Assembly: GCA_004352715.1 (NCBI GenBank)
Contig: SCFE01000063.1
Span: 373,738-437,737, forward strand
Reading direction: 5' to 3'
Length of the DNA: 64,000 nt
DNA from: Hofstenia miamia
Taxonomy: Eukaryota > Xenacoelomorpha > Acoela
The notes below the pieces were generated by a model that saw only the letters and a program-made list of their open reading frames with translations, had not been told where the DNA came from and searched no databases. A program made the translations under genes and the position numbers. This document shows positions 47,719 to 61,630 of this stretch, one piece after another; the stretch's first letter is position 1, and the number at the start of each line of letters is the position of its first letter.

Positions 47719-49590
47719 TCTGAATGATGTCGATGTTATATTCCGATGATTTTTCAACTCAATAATGATCAAGAATAAAAAATTCCGAAAATTTTAAATT
47801 CATTAACTGATCCTGAATATTACATAAAGGCTATGAAAATTAAGAGTCAAAACAACAACTGTTTTATTGGAAAGATTAAGAAAAATTTCTTAGCTTGATT
47901 TAACGATAAAAGTAAGGAATTGTTGCTCTCTTAGAATGAGTAAAAAGTTTTACTAAAGTGGAATCTCCAAACAACCCTAAACAAACTAAAAAAACTTTTA
48001 TATATCAGAAATTTTATTTAAAGCAAATTTCTTCAGTGAAGAGATGATTCATTACAGTAAAGAATTTAAAAAATTTATCAGGAATGTTGAAAAAAACATT
48101 AAAATTATTGATAATAAAATCGAAAATATTGTTCAGTGCTAGCAATAATGACATAATTGTGTGATTCTGAAAGTTCTTACCCAATTTTAAATGTTCAAAC
48201 ACTTCTTTATGTGGAGACTGAAGATTGTGATGCATTGATATAATGGTTCTTTCATTGCAAGAGCACAATATTTAAGACTTTTAACGAAAATTATGATCAC
48301 TATTTATCTATTAAAATTATAACTCCAGATAATACTAATTACCATCATTACATCAGAAAAACATTGTTACTTAATTTAATTTTATTATTTTAAAAATAAT
48401 TTAATACCAACAAAAATAAAGTAAAATTCGCAAGGATTAGTTTTCAAAGTATTGCAACAAATTTGAATAATTTTAATTTAATAGTTGGAATAATGAAACA
48501 TAGTTAACTGAAACAAAGCTATAACTTTTTGCAAAGAATAAAGAACATATTATTCTAGAAGTCAAGAGGAGGTAGAGTTTCAATGTCAGTTTATAAACTC
48601 TTCAAACCGGAACAGATGAAAGATTGAATGAAGGATCCAAATGTGAAAGTTTGTGGATACAAGCGAAAAATAATATAATTTCACTAATAAATAATTGCAA
48701 TTTGCAACAATAAAAAGACAAAGATTTTCTAGCTACAACGATATTTGAAATTAACAAAGATTCTAAAATATTGACATCAAAATTTCTAATCGATGATTGA
48801 CTATAATCAAAATTATCTTAAAGCTGAAAACATGATGAAATAATGAAATATTTATGGCATGCCAGTCAGTTATTAATATAAAAATTGCAACACAAATTTA
48901 AAAAATTTTTTCATTAATATTGGTTGTCTAATATGTAAATCTCAAGAAAAAGTACATTTTGAATATTCGCTATTGATTGTGTGATATCAGATCATTTATT
49001 AACATGTGCAATATGCAATGAAGAAACCAATATAATATCAATATATTCATTCAAGATGTAAATTCATTCAAAATATAATATTCAATTATTTTATATTACT
49101 AAATTGCGAATTATCCCTACAATTTACAATAAAACGCAAACTAAGTCTGATAAGGTGTTATTGAAATGGAAAAATGTATAAAAAATGAAACTAAGCGTTT
49201 AATCAAAATGAAGCATACTGTGTACACAATAAACGCAAATGTAGAAAACTTGATTTAATTTAGGAACATAAGAAACCAAGTAGCTAATAAATGGAAACGA
49301 TATTTATGAAATTTTTGAAACAGTCTTTTGAAAACAAAAATAATTCATTTTGAGTTTTTTCCAAAACAAAAAATTTTTGGGCGGCAATGGCAAAATTGTC
49401 AAAAAACAAAAATTAATAGCAAATATACTAAATCAAGTACATCTTCATAATGTTTTTTTTTAAAAAACGAACGAAAAACAATACATATAACATTAACATT
49501 ACAATGATTATTTTTTGGGTAATCGATACTGGAAGACATGTACAATGGTTGAGATACTGAGGATAACACTAGTTAATGAGTTTGTGATCC
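47719..49590. other. AT-rich intergenic DNA, no gene seen
   Basis: Very AT-rich. Short minus-strand frames (for example 48268-48014) have no recognisable motif. Confidence 0.55.
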
Positions 49591-49595
49591 AGATG

Positions 49596-50162
49596 TCACA
49601 GATTAGATATGAATTTCTTGAACCCTAACCACCATATCTTGATAATAGAAGTGTAGCATTTCCCCGCTGTAAAATTATTGACATTGGATGGAAAAAATAT
49701 GTAGAAATCGTATTCAGATCGCAAGAGGCACTTCTGGCAGAAGACATAAAAGAGACATCTTGGAGAATACTTTGATAGCAATTGGTGACCATCCTCCTAG
49801 AGCTAACACTGATAGTGGTATGAAGGATGTACCAGCAGTTGAACATGATTCTGCCTATTTAGCTGTCGGTTATCTGAAATTTCCAGAGCATGACTAGCAT
49901 TAGTACCCGCAAGAGAAACAATCAAAGGCTGCAGTGAACAAATTTCAGTCACGTCTAGAGCAGCTGGTCTGCCAGAAGAACCAGCATGGCAAAAAGATGT
50001 CCCTAGGATGAGCACGAGACTCGGTGAGGTTAGACTTTTCAAGCATAACAGACAAAACACACTTAGAAGCAGTTGCAAAAATAGCGTCCCTGAGTCGATC
50101 ATGACACCAATTCTTTCACCATCAACCACGCATAACATAGCATGATCACCGAATAAATCCAA
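49596..50162 (-). pseudogene. Antisense retroelement C-terminal fragment
   Basis: In shifting minus frames from 50160 downwards I read FGDHAMLCVV, HDRLRDAIFATA, then GRPAALDVTEICSLQPLIV. I associate this RPxDxFxP...GRPAxFDVxVxxxLQP pattern with the 3' region of invertebrate non-LTR retroelement ORFs. Further on, RSASCDLNTIS and QRGNATLLLSRYGG match the degenerate terminal part. Frames break repeatedly. The clade is not assigned. Confidence 0.5.
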
Positions 50163-50339
50163 AGGTTTAAAGCATTTAGAAAAATTTAATAATAATGAAG
50201 AAAGAAATATTCACAATCAAGATCATGTGATATTTTACAAGAACTCAAGAGGAAAATGATATTTTACTTTTGAACCATTACATCAATTTAGGGAAACATC
50301 AAGACATCCAAAGAATAACAAGTCTCAGGGACCAAGGAA

Positions 50340-51010
50340 ATGTATTTTTCAAAGGAATTTAAAATTTCTGAAATAATACCTATATACAAAAAAGGTGACA
50401 ATGATTAAACCACTAATTTCAGACGAAGCTCCTATAAATTATAAGTAAAATATTTGTACATTTCGACATCTAATTCAATAGACCATGAGAAACGAATGGA
50501 AAATTTTAATATATTTACAACTTTAATGAATATGCAAATAAGTTATTAACCTCATATTTAACCAATAAAATACTATATCTAAAAGTAGGCAATAAGAACT
50601 CGCATAAACTTATAATCAATTAAAAAATACCATTGATATTCAACGCTTAGGTTAATGAGATCAATTTTAGTGAAAACATAAAATGCGTTCAATATGCTGA
50701 TGATTTATTAAGTGCACTAAAAAACGTTTTTTTATATTGAAAAAAAATGAAGTTAGGTGTTTACAAGACTACATTTATTGTGTTAAATAGTTCTAATAAG
50801 AATTAAAAATCAATGCTAAAAATAAACGATAGTATCATAAAGGTAAATATTTAGGAACAATCTTTGACAATAAGTTAAAATTTGAAAATGAAGTCGAGAA
50901 AATAATACAGAAAATGATACAAGAAATCAAGATTTATACTTATTACAATTGGAAATTTTTTCTAATATACTCTATTGATTACCTTATTACTAATATTCAG
51001 CCTGCTTCTT
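50340..51010 (+). pseudogene. Sense LINE reverse transcriptase relic
   Basis: Broken plus frames read KISEIIPIYKKGDN (RT fingers, about 50360), SNSIDHEK (degenerate motif A, about 50470) and CVQYADDLLSALKN (catalytic YADD, about 50687), with the expected order and spacing. It is heavily mutated. Confidence 0.65.
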
Positions 51011-51600
51011 AACAATTCTCAATAAAAGAATGAAGATCAAATTTTGAGAGTATTTTCAATTGAAAAATCAACAACATCTGTGAAAGAAAAAAGCAAGCAA
51101 CAATCAGATGAGATCATTATATATTTTCATTATAATAGTTGTAAAAGGTAAAATTCAAGCAAGTTGAACCACTTGAAGCAGAAAAGTGCTTAGCACTTTT
51201 TATTTACAGATGATTTTAAGAACTAAAAATTATTGTTGTTTTTTGACGTGATCAATTGCAATTTATTCAATGTGCTAATAAATCGATAAAATGATTCCTT
51301 TGGATGTATAACACATCTTGGTAAACGTTATTTATTAATATTCCATTAAAATAATTATTCAAATATTTTGTTTTATTTAAAAGTTACAAGCCTTGGTTTT
51401 AGATACCTGGATTATTGAATCTAGTTGTCACACATAACCTTATTTTAAAATGCTTAGCTCCCTAAATAATAAAAGAAGAAGAAAAATCTTTATTCAGAGA
51501 TTACGTTAACAATTTATCATATACTGATAGCAACTCTGAAAGCATAAAAAATGTACAAAGATTACAAAATATAATATTGCGCTCTTCGAGTTAGGCCTTT
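51010..51600. other. AT-rich spacer, nothing recognised
   Basis: No coding or repeat features were seen. Confidence 0.45.
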
Positions 51601-52735
51601 TAATTTCTGTTAGTTGAATAATCTAGATTATACAATTTAAAACCCCTCAATTTGAATTATATTAGTTCTTTTCTAGAATTATAGAAATATCGTTTACACT
51701 TTTTTAAATGTCTTCAATGTATTCAGTAACAATAATTTTCTAGGTAAGTCATTTCAAGGTTTTATAGATGATTACCGAATGAGTTTTTTATAATTATCTT
51801 TTTACAAATAATTGGTTTCATATTTCGAGTAAGGGTGTTTAGGTGTTTTATTTTACTGAGATTAAGAAAATTTATTTTATTGTTCGGGTTAATATTATTT
51901 ATGATCCTATACAATGTTTTTAATACATGTATATGAATTAGGCATTGAGTATTTATGAAGTTTTTGTCCAATTTTCGTATTCAGTATTATTAATAACAGA
52001 ATAGCTGTTTGTTGCAAGCCTTATTGACCATTTCAACTGCGTGTTAATCTTCTTTAGCAAATCTTTATTCAAATCCGTATAAAGTACATTGCCATAATTT
52101 AAATGACTTAAGACTATAGCTCAATTGAATTTTAACTTTTGTAGGTAGCTGCTGAGATATGTTACTAAGTACTTTAATAAATATAACTATTCTTTTAATG
52201 ATGATATTATAGTGCTTTTGAAAAATAAATAATGGATCAAATGTAGTTCCCAAGTATTTAAAATTGTCAACTAGATTCCAATTTAACTTGTTGAAAACAA
52301 TTTTTTAAATTAGCTTTTGATTTTATTATACAAAATTGAGTTTTGGTAGGATTAGCACGCAATTTTAGTGAGGCAAAATAGTGAGAACAATTGTTTTCAA
52401 TTATTTTGAATGAATTTTCAATCGATTCATTTGTCATCAGAGTATTGAATAAGATGAAAATTTGTATAATTTTTATGTCATTAACATATATGTTAAAAAG
52501 CAAGTGTCCTACAATTTTTCCCGGTGGAATACATCTTTTGATTTCAATCCAATTTTAAAAAGTTTCATAAAGTTTAGCTTTTTGTTTTCGATTTCTTAAA
52601 TAATTATAGGTAAAAGAGTCAAGCTTAGAGTAGATAATTGTAATTGTATAATTTTTGTTAGAAAAATATCATGGTCGATAGAATCAAACGCTTTAGAAAG
52701 ATCTAGGCATGCAATTGCTGTATATTCGCTACTAT
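51600..52735 (-). pseudogene. Antisense LINE reverse transcriptase, truncated
   Basis: The minus strand from 52728 reads EYTAIACLDLSKAFDSIDHD (motif A). It then gives LLFNIYVNDIK (after motif B), a decayed catalytic block, LRANPTKTQFCIIKSK (about 52360), and the C-terminal region (51971-51762, CLIHIHVLKTLYRIINNI, ...). It is truncated upstream of motif A at about 52735, where a plus-strand LINE fragment begins. Confidence 0.8.
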
Positions 52736-52739
52736 CTTT

Positions 52740-53240
52740 TTCGATCACCAATTCCTTCAAAGCTTACATATCATTTCGTAATTTGGTTCCCAAAAATTCA
52801 TGATGTTGTAAAACTTGATTCAATCCAAAGAAAAACAATAAAATTGGTAATTGATAAAAAATACTGCTATTATGACCCATTAAAAGACTAAACTTACTCC
52901 CCATATCGCTTCAGTTTCAGCTGCTCGACGTCATATTTCCAATCAACATTGTAAAACATAAATATGACACAATTAATGTTGATGACTATATTAATCTTTA
53001 GGACTTCAGCTCGGAACGATTAAAGTCAAAGATACCAGTCAAAATTCCCGTCTGTCAGAAAACAACCTCTCGGAAATTCGACTTCTGCAGAATACAAAGA
53101 ATCATAAACTATATTTACAATAGGCACATTCTGAACTTACTATCAAGAGAAGTTTCTGTTTCACTAGTCAAAACGCCAATAATGACTATTTCCTCAACAA
53201 ATTCGCAAATGTTGGATGTAAAAGGCATTTAATTTGCTAT
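52740..53240 (+). pseudogene. Sense LINE ORF2 C-terminal fragment
   Basis: The plus frame from about 52758 reads KLTYHFVIWFPKIHDVVKLD, then SIQRKTIKLV. This is the post-RT block of CR1/Jockey-type ORF2 (LxYxxxIWxPxxxxxxxxLxxIQRR). It decays into stops after 52891. It lies head-on against the antisense fragment. Confidence 0.65.
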
Positions 53241-54760
53241 GATTCTAAATCATGTAAATATTGGTAATGTACTTGAAGTGCTCGGGGATTGAATTAAACA
53301 ACATTGCGATTATTGTAGCATAAAGATGAATATAGGTTTCCAGACAATGGTTAGTGATAATCGAATTAGTTAATTAGATGTTTTGGGTCGTTAAGTCAAC
53401 TTTTGCAAGTGATGAGTCATCGAGTGAAATTGTTAATCTTAAGTTTCAATGATTATTCTTTTTTACTTATTAACTAATTAAACATTAACAACTATTTCAT
53501 AAAATACCGGGGTTTTGTTTAAAATGAGTAGTTTATATTTGCGTATACACAGATGCTGTTTTTGGATTATAAAGACAGCATTATAAATGGAAATGGGCAG
53601 ACATCCCTACACTGCCCACCCTCCCACAGAATTTGTGCCCTGCCTCATATTACATTAACGTGTTGACATCTGTCCCATATTGCCCCATTTTATATTCTAC
53701 ATTCTCAAATAGCCTAACTCAAAAAAATTCTACTCCAAAAGCTGTTCATGATATGCTATTGATTTATATTCACAACCCACAACCACTAAATATTTTCAAT
53801 CTCTTACTGCTTAGATAATACAGAATGATTTTTCAAATGTCATGTACAATTTCTACCATTAGGAATCTATCAACAAACACGAGGCCAAGATATATTCAAA
53901 ACATAACAGCATAATCAAATAAAATTTTAGCTTTATAAAGCTTTTTTCCTAGCCAATATTTTAGGCAGTATATTTATACAAATGTAATTGAACTCCTTCC
54001 AGTGTAATTGCAAAAATCTATTTATGACAAATGAGATCAAAGTAGTCTTGTTGGCCCTATTGAATAGAATCCAATTTCATCCATAGCTGAAAGTGCATGA
54101 TAACGAATTTTTTTCAAAATTTCCAAGTGAATCCAAATTTTACTAAGTAGTGAACTAAATCTTGATATAAGAAAACTACTTTTACAATCTTTAAAATTGG
54201 CAATTTTTTGATTCCGTTCTTCTCAATTCAAGTGCCCTATAGCCTGATCCTCCACACTTCAATTGGTTTGAAGGAAACAGCTTACTTACTTTTTTTAATA
54301 TAATTTTTGTGGCGGTCAAATTATTTCCTCATCCACATGCATGAAAGCAATTTTTAAATTTTGAAAAAATTCATTATACGTCTAAAATAGAGTCTTAAAT
54401 GTAATAAATGATAGAAATTAAACCCTTCACGTCAAATATCTTCTTATAGGCACAATACTTTAAACTATTGTAGAATATTTCCAACAATGAATATCAATAT
54501 ATTTTCAATGCTGTTTTGCTTTAATTGGTAATGAGTTACGTGCAGTCAAGTTTTTTTCCAATACCTATAGATTATTCACATGATGTATTTCAACGTTATA
54601 GCTTCATGACGTTAAAAATCAGTTCTTATGACATGTGATAGTTTTGTACATGTGAAACATATTTGTTATGTTGAAGTTTAGTGACTAATTTAGCATAAGT
54701 AATAAATTGAAAGTTCACTTTTTTAACTTTTCTTCAAGTAGCAAAGCGCGTTCTTAGTCT
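53240..54760. other. AT-rich intergenic DNA, no gene seen
   Basis: A short plus frame at 53633-53818 lacks any motif. Nothing else was recognised. Confidence 0.5.
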
Positions 54761-54761
54761 C

Positions 54762-56300
54762 TCATTTAAATAGGATGTCCTCATGTTCAGTCTGCAGGAT
54801 GAAATTGATTTCTAGTGATTGAATAATATAATTTGTCATCTCTATGCCTAATAATTGTTCGAATTGGAGTGTAGTTTTCAATGATACATGTCCGACAGCT
54901 CCTTTTTGCACTAAATCTAAAGAGTTCAGAAAACAATCCTTTCCTCTACACCACAAATACGATCTATATATTGTAACGGATAGCACCAACTTGGAATATA
55001 ATAAATTTAACCCAGCAGCAGTCAAGTGGAGATCTCTTAGTTTTCCGAGAAGGCATAGAATAGATACCGCCCTTTTACATGTCCTATTGATATGTGAGCT
55101 GAAACCAAAAGATTCATGTATTGAGAATCCAAGAATCTTGAGATTACTAACTCTGGGAATTGTAGAAAATGGATCAGGAAATTTTGACTCTTGAACTTAA
55201 TTAATAGTTCCTGTGATTTGCCTTCACATAACAAAAACTCATTTTGTTGGCACCATTCCGTGGGCTGTCTCAGGTCATCTTCCACGTTATCATTTAGATT
55301 GGAACCACTAAAACATGCATTGTCACGTTAACAAACTTCACCAATTTACTGTTCTTAAGATTGCTAAAATGGAAATACTCACTGGCAATGTTGAAAAATG
55401 TTGGACCGTCAACAGAACATTGTGGAACACCACGATTAGTAAATAATAAACCTGATCGCTGTTGATGGAATTCTACAGTCTGTGAAGGATTTGACAGAAA
55501 GTCAGACACCCAGCTTATAATATATATGTTGATACTGGGTACAATTCTGAGCTTGTTGGCAATTATTAGATGATGCTAAGAGTCGCATATAATCAGATGT
55601 ATTTCGTTAGTATTAATTACAGATATTTTGAAGAGTGATGACAACAGCTTCGACGGAGCCACACTTTCTAAAACCAAACTGATCAGCTGTTAACCAGCAG
55701 CTGTAGAATGAGGTGATGTATTTCCGATGTACAAGACATTCGAATATACGGGACATTATGCAGGTGAAAGATATTGGCCTTAAGTTGTCCATAGATTTTG
55801 GTTTTCCAGCTTTTGGTATGGGACGAACTTTGGACTGCTTTTCTAGATAGGGAAAATGCTGATTTTTCATGGAAATATGAAAAACACACTGGAAAATCAC
55901 AGCAAGGTTATGGGCATTCTGCTGTATGATCCATGAGAGTAAACCATCAGATCCACTTATCTTATAGTCTTCCGCAAAGATCGCATTGCATGATACACCT
56001 CATAAAGCGAAAATTGTGCAATGGGGTCATCTGGAGAAATTTTTTCAAAGAGGGGGGGGGGAATACTTATCAGTTGCAAATATTTGAGCAAGTTTCAAGT
56101 TGAGGTCATCCCCCATTCATGTCTTCTATTGCATCAGCGTTTTTGTTTTTTTCCAATCTGGGAGCTCACAATCTTCCACCAGCTGGAGGAACCTTTGCGT
56201 CTGTGCTTACTAACATTATCTATTATAGCTTCATGAATACCTTGAGAGATCTCTTCTACTTCTCGGTCACGTTTTCACTCGAAGGTATCGTGTTCTATTA
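54762..56300 (-). pseudogene. Antisense LINE ORF2 (reverse transcriptase), decayed
   Basis: On the minus strand in order: ISGSDGLLSWIIQQNAHNLA (about 55950), SKVRPIPKAGKP followed by NLRPISFTCIMSRIFECLV (about 55810), LTADQFGFRKCGSVEAVV (about 55680), VSDFLSNPSQTVE and NRGVPQCSVDGPTFFNIAS (motif B, with Gly to Cys; about 55420). The catalytic block is decayed (FVNV in place of YADD, about 55325). Then come TEWCQQNEFLLCEGKSQELL and LNLLYSKLVLSVTIYRSYLW. Several frameshifts are present. It is a different LINE lineage from the PHD-type CR1 copy. Confidence 0.82.
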
Positions 56301-58277
56301 ATAAGACATTTCAACAGAAGAGACATATATTGTGAATCAGCAGATGATTGTACAGCGCGACGAAGGGGACAATGGATATCCAGAAGTGTTAAGATAGGTA
56401 CTTTCTAATACATTTATACCCATGGATATGACAAAATATTTCTGCTATGTCACTGTTAAACCATGTTTCTGATAACAAGCATATGTAAATGTCGAGGGAG
56501 ATATTGGCTGTCGTAAAATGCATAATTGCATTTGGCCTCTTCTATGTTCAAGTGATGCCAACAAGTATGAAAATGCATAATATAAGAATAACTCATTGTA
56601 TAGTTATAGAATGTATGGTTGTCTTCATGCGAGGACCAGAGTAGGAAACTTATTACTTTTTTGACCAGCCACTCGACTTTTCCTGTCAAGTAATGATCTG
56701 CGACCCGACCCTATCAAAGAAATATTGATAGTATATTACCCATAAAATGTCTTAACAAAATTATTAATAAAACAATACGAAATCAACAAAAAATACAAAA
56801 ATAATTAGAATCATTAAGAACTTCAAAGATTGAAATACTTGACTTCCTAAGTTATTTCTTAATTCTGTTAGTGTCCTTCCATCTTAACAATTACAAATTA
56901 CCCGCTAATCAAGCCATCTAGGATAACACAAAGTCTGATCCAAACTTTCTAATTTTTCACTCAACTCACGGCCTGGGCCAAATAGACCTGTTTCTTACCC
57001 TGGTGAGGACATCTGACATTAAGTAATATTAATTGTCAATTGAAATGCTATTTCTTGCACTGGCAATTACTATAAGTTGTGTGACAAGGTGCAAATACAA
57101 AATTACTGACTGAAATAATAGTAAGGACTTGCGGGCTCAGAAGTAATATTTTAAACAAAAAATAAGACAATGTAAGCTAAGATTTATGAAATAAAAACCG
57201 AATGGATTAATTTTATTCATGAAAAACAAAGTAAATTGCTTATTACAGAAAAATTTAATACAATTACGACAAAATCAATAAGGGTGGCCACCTGTGTCTG
57301 ATCAGACCTGCATAATAAGAAGCAAAAATAATGGAGTTGTTGTTGGATGGTTTTACAACAAAGCAGTTAACGCAATGTCAGGGTTGCACTGTTTTAAACA
57401 AAAGCTTCAAACAAAGGTGAGAAAAACATGTTAAATACAACTCGAAGAAAACAGCAAGGCCTTTTAGGTTTCTTATTTCAACAAAATCCTAATGGCAATT
57501 AGAAATTCTGCTCGTTTGGATATTGCTGATTGTCCAAAAGCTGGTAAATTTACACTGTGCAACACAAAATTATTTTGGACTCTGTATTTTTGTATATTCA
57601 TAAATCAGAATGTGGTCAATATTGAGAAGCACCGGAATAAATTTTTTAGAGTTCTCAAAAAAAATTTTCTTCAGAACTTTAAATGGTAGTGTATAAATAT
57701 ATACTTATACATAAGTCTTAAAAAACAATTATGTGAAGTTGTCTACCAAGACTCCCGTGGTATGTGCTATAAAGAATCTCATTTCATAACATACCGTTCT
57801 ACCAATATCGAGAACTTTCAAATCTTATTGTATGTGTTTAATAGATGCCGAAAAACACCATAAAAACATATTTATTTCGAGAAAAACATGCTTTTTTGTA
57901 TAATTCAGAAAATTGAAATTTTAAATGCTAAATAGGTAGTTCTTCGGGCCTTCTTTGTGAATGAGTTAGAATATAATACTATATGCAATGCATCTTCCAG
58001 GCTAGATATAAATTACTATTAGGTTTTTAAGAACGAGATATTGTATAATTGAAGAATTTGTATAATAGCCATGCTTTACTAGAGATATACCTTTGTTTAA
58101 GGAAATCAATAATGTGCTTCTTAAATGATTGCAATTTTTCAATGTTCTTTACCTCTTTAGTAATGAGTTTCAAGTTTGAATAGCCGTATTAATGAATTAT
58201 TGCTTCAAATTTTTTTATATTTAATGTAAATATAGTGTTTTTATCTGGAATTCTGCCTTTTAATACAAAAAGGCATT
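56300..58277. other. AT-rich intergenic DNA, no gene seen
   Basis: Includes short frames such as 57492-57689 without recognisable motifs. No repeats were recognised. Confidence 0.5.
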
Positions 58278-58285
58278 GAAATAGC

Positions 58286-58526
58286 CAGGGGCGTACGAAG
58301 GATTTTCTGACGGGGAGGGACATCATCATCATTACCCAATGCGGGGCACAGCCCCGCAAAAAAATTTGAAAATATTGAGAAAATATACCCTAAAAATGCA
58401 TTTCACGATCCTAGATTTTAAATTTTTCAATTTTTTACCAAAAATTTTTTAATTTATCCAGTCAAAATTAAATTTGGAAACCTGACGGGGGGCATTCCAC
58501 CATGTCCCCTCCTGGGTACGCCACTG
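58286..58526. mobile_element. hAT-type MITE (241 bp) with perfect 8-bp TSD
   Basis: The element begins CAGGGGCGTACGAAGGA and ends GGGTACGCCACTG, the imperfect inverted CAGKGGCGTAC terminus common in animal hAT elements. A perfect 8-bp direct repeat GAAATAGC flanks it (58278-58285 and 58527-58534). The interior is AT-rich, with inner GGGG/CCCC inverted motifs and no ORF. Confidence 0.92.
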
Positions 58527-58534
58527 GAAATAGC

Positions 58535-59160
58535 ATTATAAGGTGATAATTTCTTGATGAGTTTAAAAAAACGTTAACATTTTGTTCAAAATGATTAGCT
58601 GTCTTGGGAAAGAATTTACTGTCAGTTTCATAATAATTCTCACACTGAGGAATTTTAAATTTTTAGCGTTTCAAATTTCAGTATCTTTTGCAACTTAACT
58701 GCATAAAGCCACAATTTTCCTTACAACTTTCTACACTTCACAGCTCAAACTATCAGTAAAATTAAAAATTACTAGATGCATTAATATCTCACTCTGCATT
58801 CATTGAAGAAAAATTTTTGATTATTCACAGTACATAGGTGGTTTACAAATTCAATTGGAACTTGCAACAATTCACATGACAGGCTTGATTTTGCCCAATG
58901 AAATCATCATTGACGTAATGGGAAGACGGATAATTTCTAAGACTTTTTATCTATGATATTTTGTCGATTTAGTTTATAAGTCAGGGAAATTTGGCAAACG
59001 TTTGTAATAAAATTACTGCAAATTTGAGAGAAAAACTTCATCGTTTTGAGGGTGATCTTAAACTCAACCAATTTGAAAATTTTTTTGCACATTGATTTTA
59101 AGCAAAATTACACCATATCAGGTTGTTCAAGCACAACTTTTCAAAAATAACCGAAATATA
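58535..59160. other. AT-rich intergenic DNA, no gene seen
   Basis: Nothing recognised. Confidence 0.5.
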
Positions 59161-59171
59161 GACAACCTTAA

Positions 59172-59172
<1 letters not shown>

Positions 59173-59210
<38 letters not shown>

Positions 59211-59499
59211 NNNNNNNNNNNNNNNNNNNNNNNNNNNNNNNNNNNNNNNNNNNNNNNNNNNNNNNNNNNNNNNNNNNNNNNNNNNNNNNNNNNNNNNNNN
59301 NNNNNNNNNNNNNNNNNNNNNNNNNNNNNNNNNNNNNNNNNNNNNNNNNNNNNNNNNNNNNNNNNNNNNNNNNNNNNNNNNNNNNNNNNNNNNNNNNNNN
59401 NNNNNNNNNNNNNNNNNNNNNNNNNNNNNNNNNNNNNNNNNNNNNNNNNNNNNNNNNNNNNNNNNNNNNNNNTATATATATATATATATATATATATAA
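59173..59499. repeat. (TA)n microsatellite split by a 262-N gap
   Basis: Pure TA repeat borders both sides of the N run (59211-59472). The gap is therefore almost certainly caused by, and may consist of, TA repeat. The flanking reading frames of alternating Tyr/Ile are artefacts. Confidence 0.95.
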
Positions 59500-61625
59500 A
59501 ACGAATTGAAAAAAATGAAAAAATGAAAAAAAATAAATTCATTAATTATGAAATAAAATAAAATGAAATAAATGATAATGAATTATAAAACCCCATGCAC
59601 TGTACTTAAGATAAATTATGATAGAGAGTTAAGTTAAAGAATTTTAGCAAGCATAAAATTCATTTGGCCGGATTTCTGGGACGCCCTGTATATTATTGTT
59701 TATTGAAAATGCTAAAATTTTTCTTGGTTGAAATGCTTTGTTGGAAACGAAAATTACATGTAAAATAAAAATTAATCTTTTGCTTTATAAATTCAGAGTT
59801 ATATGCGGGGCTGCACACTTAAATAATTAACGGGGCGTGTTATAAATTTGAACAAATTTAATTTCTGAACAAATAATATCCTACTCACACTGAAATATCA
59901 CTTTAACAAAGAATGAGAGGGGCTGGGTCCCCAATCGAATTTAACAAGGGGGCTGAGCATTTCTCGAGTTTACCCCTGGTTACTTCATCTACAAGAACTC
60001 TCAACTTCAATCCCAATATATCTTTGGTATTTCTTACATTTCATAAATTTATTTTGTACATGTAGAGATGAATAAGTATGTATAATTTCATCCCAATTGC
60101 ATATCAAAACAATTGAATAGAATTATATTATATTTTTTTGAAAGCCTCCATCTCAAAACAGAATTCATAGTGCTTGTAGTTCGATTGAATAAAATAGAAA
60201 GTCTAGACACTTCATTAAACTAATGCATTTTCCTAATTAATTCACACAGTTCAACGACAATGTAAAAATAGAAATGACTCGTGGTAAACTAATAACAATC
60301 CTAGAAGCTAGAAATCCAAAATAATTCAATCATATTAACATCACGCTTTATATGAGATTACTTTAACCTTGCAGGTGATTCCAAGATGTCACTAAAAGCA
60401 GCCAGTAATTATTAAATTGCTGAATATTCTCTATTGTTTAATTGAAATTTGCAACAAAAAGGCCGCTGAAATGTGAACGTAACAACGCCAATTAAAATAA
60501 TTATTCGATTTTATTGGTCTTAATTGCGGATTAGTGAACCATATTCAATAATTAGTAATCACAGTGTTACGTATACGTATTTTCTAGTAGTAAATTGATA
60601 ATTCAGTCAGAGCAATAGGCCATACTTTCTTATCAGTAAGGACGGTAAAAATTTAAGAGTGGGTTGAGTAAAAAATAACATAACTATAGGTATCTCTGAA
60701 TGAACGCATTTTTCGCTTTCATATACCCAGTGCAACTGGGATATATTCAGCTCCACATGCCCATTATTTATACCATTTTCAAAAAAAGGAAAGTTTAGCA
60801 AAAAGGGGGCCCTTGGATGTATTTTAACATTTATGGAACCACTCGGGGGTATAGTCCCAAAATTTGCAGTGGGTGTACGCTAATTGCCAATTCAAAAGCA
60901 GCGTATGCGACACATATTTAGGCAAAGACACAAAATGGAAATGATTTATTTTGGCTCTCTTGACGATTGTTAAACATACATTGTACACCAATGGGGCAGA
61001 ATTTTGATTTTCACCTCACCCCATGCCCATGGAGTCCACAGATCTCCACAACACGAATCATATGCATGTATACTAGGGTTATGACTATTTTACTTTTTTC
61101 AAATTTTTAACCGACACTCCATGCAAGCGATGAACAATTATACCATACATGAATAAACAATCATTAAATTTTGTTGTAATTAAAAAAGTTCCTGCACCAA
61201 ATTTTGTCAAAACTATCACTTCTTCTGAATTTTTTGTGTTTTTAGGTACGATATTATAGACTTGTAGATTCATAACTTGCATCTATAATTTTTCAGAGCA
61301 CTTTCATAAGTTGTGTAAAGCTAAAACTGACTAGGAAAACAGCGTCATTGATGGCCTAACAATTAAAGAAAACAGCCAACAATAAATAAACTAGCAGAAT
61401 TTAATGGTATTTCCTATCTTTAAAAACATTTAATTAAAGTATTTTCATTTTCATAACTTGTTAACATCAACGTCATGTCACTGTAAAATATCTAATAAAG
61501 TGTCTTTAACTTTTACAATGTCGTACAAGAAGTCAGGCAGTGCTATTGAAATAAATAAGAATATTTGAACGGAAAATCTTCCAACAACAAATAGGTCACA
61601 TTGGAATACTGAAATCCCCCTCTTT
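59500..61625. other. AT-rich intergenic DNA, no gene seen
   Basis: TTCTGGGACGCCCTGTATA near 59668 resembles the end of Tc1/mariner-type elements, but no partner end was found. No coding sequence was recognised. Confidence 0.5.
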
Positions 61626-61630
61626 GATAA

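Noticed and set aside
49688-49897. Plus-strand ORF opposite the antisense retroelement fragment
   Set aside because: The minus strand carries the recognisable retroelement pattern, so this is a shadow.
59660-59700. Tc1/mariner-like terminus (GGGACGCCCTGTATA)
   Set aside because: No matching inverted end or transposase was found nearby, so it remains an isolated resemblance.
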